Below, piece by piece: positions 62,581 to 64,000 of a stretch of DNA of 64,000 bases (the stretch's first letter is position 1; the number at the start of each line of letters is the position of its first letter). The stretch spans positions 62,001-126,000 of the forward strand of contig JAOTOM010003918.1 in assembly GCA_034440615.1 (NCBI GenBank), in the 5' to 3' direction. The notes below the pieces were generated by a model. That model was not told the origin of the DNA. It saw only the letters and a program-made list of their open reading frames with translations, and made no database searches. The translations under genes were made by a program, and so were the position numbers. Source of the stretch: Ashinkailepas kermadecensis. Taxonomy: Eukaryota; Arthropoda; Thecostraca; Neolepadidae.

Positions 62581-64000
62581 TCACGTATCATCTACGGATC
62601 GTACCGCGTCCCGAAGCGCTGTCCTAAAAGTCGGGTCACAGGGTTCAACGCCTATTGAATTGAGCAGCGTACCGCCACGATAGCATAGTCGGCGACGGCC
62701 GGCTTCCGTGCGAATTTGCGGTGGCGTCCACTGGTCAGCCTGTCGCGTGCCGTAGCCGTGTATTCTGTTGGCGCGCGGTCCGATTGTCCCACTGATGTAC
62801 ACCGGCTCGCCAGTTATAATTGCACGTTGTACAGCAGTCACAGTGTGGAAATCAGTTAGTTGCTGTGCAGTATACCACCCGAGTTGTCTAATTGCATCGG
62901 AAACATGATCATACCGTCGCCGTCCGGTTACGACTCGAGCGCAGAAATTCACTATTTTCTGCACTCTATGCACTTGGGTGATTCCACATGAACCGTAAAC
63001 AGATAAACAGTATCGAACAACGGAAAGCACGAGCGCCTCGACGATAACCTTCAGGGCTGGAGCGGGTATCACATGGCGGGCGTGACTGAGTGCAATCAGT
63101 ATCCCAGTGCACTTCCGTGTGATGGTGTCTATGTGAGGCTGGTAGTTTAAATGTCTGTCAACCATTAGTCCTATATTTTTGACAACACGTGTTTCTGTTA
63201 TTGCTGAACCATTAAAATTTTGCGTTACAGGCGGGAGATTGCGCAACATTGCTGGCGTACCAAGGACGATCATTTGAGTTTTCTGTGCGTTAACCTTCAA
63301 TCCGTTGTGGCAAAACCAGCGGAACACGGACTCCAGGGCTGCCTCCATGCGCGCTATGATGTGCGGTAAATCTCGCTTCCTTCCACTGACCTGGATCTGT
63401 GTATCATCACAGTATTGGACAATCGTTACATCGCCATGGACACACAGACTCAGGTCATTGGCGTATAACGAGAACAATAGACATGACAAGGCGCCCCCCT
63501 GGAAAACACCCATGAAGATATTTCTCTTTTTTGACACCACGGATGCTCCGCCGGGTCCGCTCTCACCCTGGCTCTGCGCCGCGCGAACCTGCACCTGTTG
63601 TGTGTGCCCCTCGAGGTAACTTCGGAACCAGTCTGTGTCAATGCCGTAAAGTGAGAGTTTTTTAAGTAATTTTGGGTGGGGCACAACATCGAAACACTTT
63701 GACAGGTCGAGCAATACTAATATGGAAATTTCTCCATCGTCCATTGCCCGAAGTCCAGTGTCAGTGATGACGTGAAGGGCAGTTTCCGTCGAAAATATTT
63801 TTATGTAACCATGTTGAGCGTCCGAAAGCAGTTTGTGTTCCTCGAGGTACTGGGTAAGTTGTTTTTGTATGATACATTCTATCAATTTAGTAATAGCCGG
63901 AAGGATTGAAATAGGTCTGGTATCAGATGGATCCGCAGTTACCTTTCCTTTCAGGATAGGCGTGACTAGTGCATGTTTCCATTCCGTAGGTACAGTACCG
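62581..64000 (-). pseudogene. CR1-like LINE reverse transcriptase, partial at window edge
   Basis: The frame runs leftward from beyond 64,000 to TGA at 62,581. RT blocks: GTVPTEWKHALVTPILKG at the edge, DTRPISILPAITKLIE, QHGYIKIFSTETALHV, LVLLDLSKCFDVVPH and MGVFQGGALSCLLFSLYAND. The catalytic box reads YCDD (about 63,407-63,418) where YADD is usual, but both Asp are kept. Thumb and C-terminus follow: KNIGLMVDRHLNYQPHI, VHRVQKIVNFCARVVTGRRR and TEAGRRRLCYRGGTLLNSIG. No stop occurs in about 470 codons. It resembles the nested RT at 21,685-23,757 in layout but is clearly a different lineage. The 5' part lies outside the window. Confidence 0.85.

Overview
The window is eukaryotic, and no host protein-coding gene could be recognised in it. 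It looks like a repeat-dense stretch of an animal genome. An arthropod is the best guess: short degenerate CCTAA/TTAGG tracts, several non-LTR retrotransposon lineages (I-group LINEs with gag, endonuclease, RT and RNase H; CR1-like LINEs), tRNA-derived SINEs, an env-bearing Ty3/gypsy element, and many minisatellites. No rRNA gene, CRISPR array, bacterial operon or intact host tRNA gene was seen. Species assignment is inference only.

Layout. 1-1.15 kb: AT-rich sequence with CCTAA tracts. 1.15-3.18 kb: CR1-like LINE, + strand, cut inside its RT. 3.18-14.19 kb: a block whose elements lie on the minus strand: the 5' half of an I-group LINE (A), a second I-group LINE (B), two tRNA-derived SINEs, and the 3' end of a CR1-like LINE. 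14.19-17.6 kb: the 3' half of an I-group LINE (C, + strand), whose RT is split by a near-perfect foldback insertion. At 3,180/3,181 a CR1 fragment meets an I-group fragment, and at 14,192/14,193 the same two families meet in the opposite sense. Turning the block round makes each pair continuous, so I read it as an 11-kb inversion. 17.9-19.9 kb: an internally deleted I-group LINE (D, minus strand). 19.9-25.7 kb: a further I-group LINE (E/F) with a CR1-like LINE inserted in its gag, flanked by a 7-bp target duplication. 25.9-34.3 kb: minisatellites, SINEs with target duplications, diverged repeats and hairpins.

34.6-43.4 kb holds the most gene-like unit. It is an env-bearing gypsy-type element with gag, protease, RT/RNase H, integrase, a class-I-fusion-like env and then a separate downstream ORF with a predicted chromodomain, followed by a 3' LTR. 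Gag and protease are linked by a canonical -1 slippery heptamer with a possible hairpin behind it. The 5' end is lost in a homopolymer-rich, probably poorly assembled stretch, and pol carries three frame breaks. A solo LTR of a related family, with a CATT target duplication, lies at 54.0-54.9 kb.

44-62 kb is mostly satellites (25, 49, 33, 31, 19 and about 280 bp units), AT microsatellites, and a candidate DNA transposon with long imperfect inverted ends. 62.6-64.0 kb is another CR1-like RT that runs off the window edge.

Most coding sequence here is retroelement-derived and most of it is broken. The gypsy-type genes would act together as a particle-forming cassette if intact. The SINEs would depend on LINE enzymes in trans.
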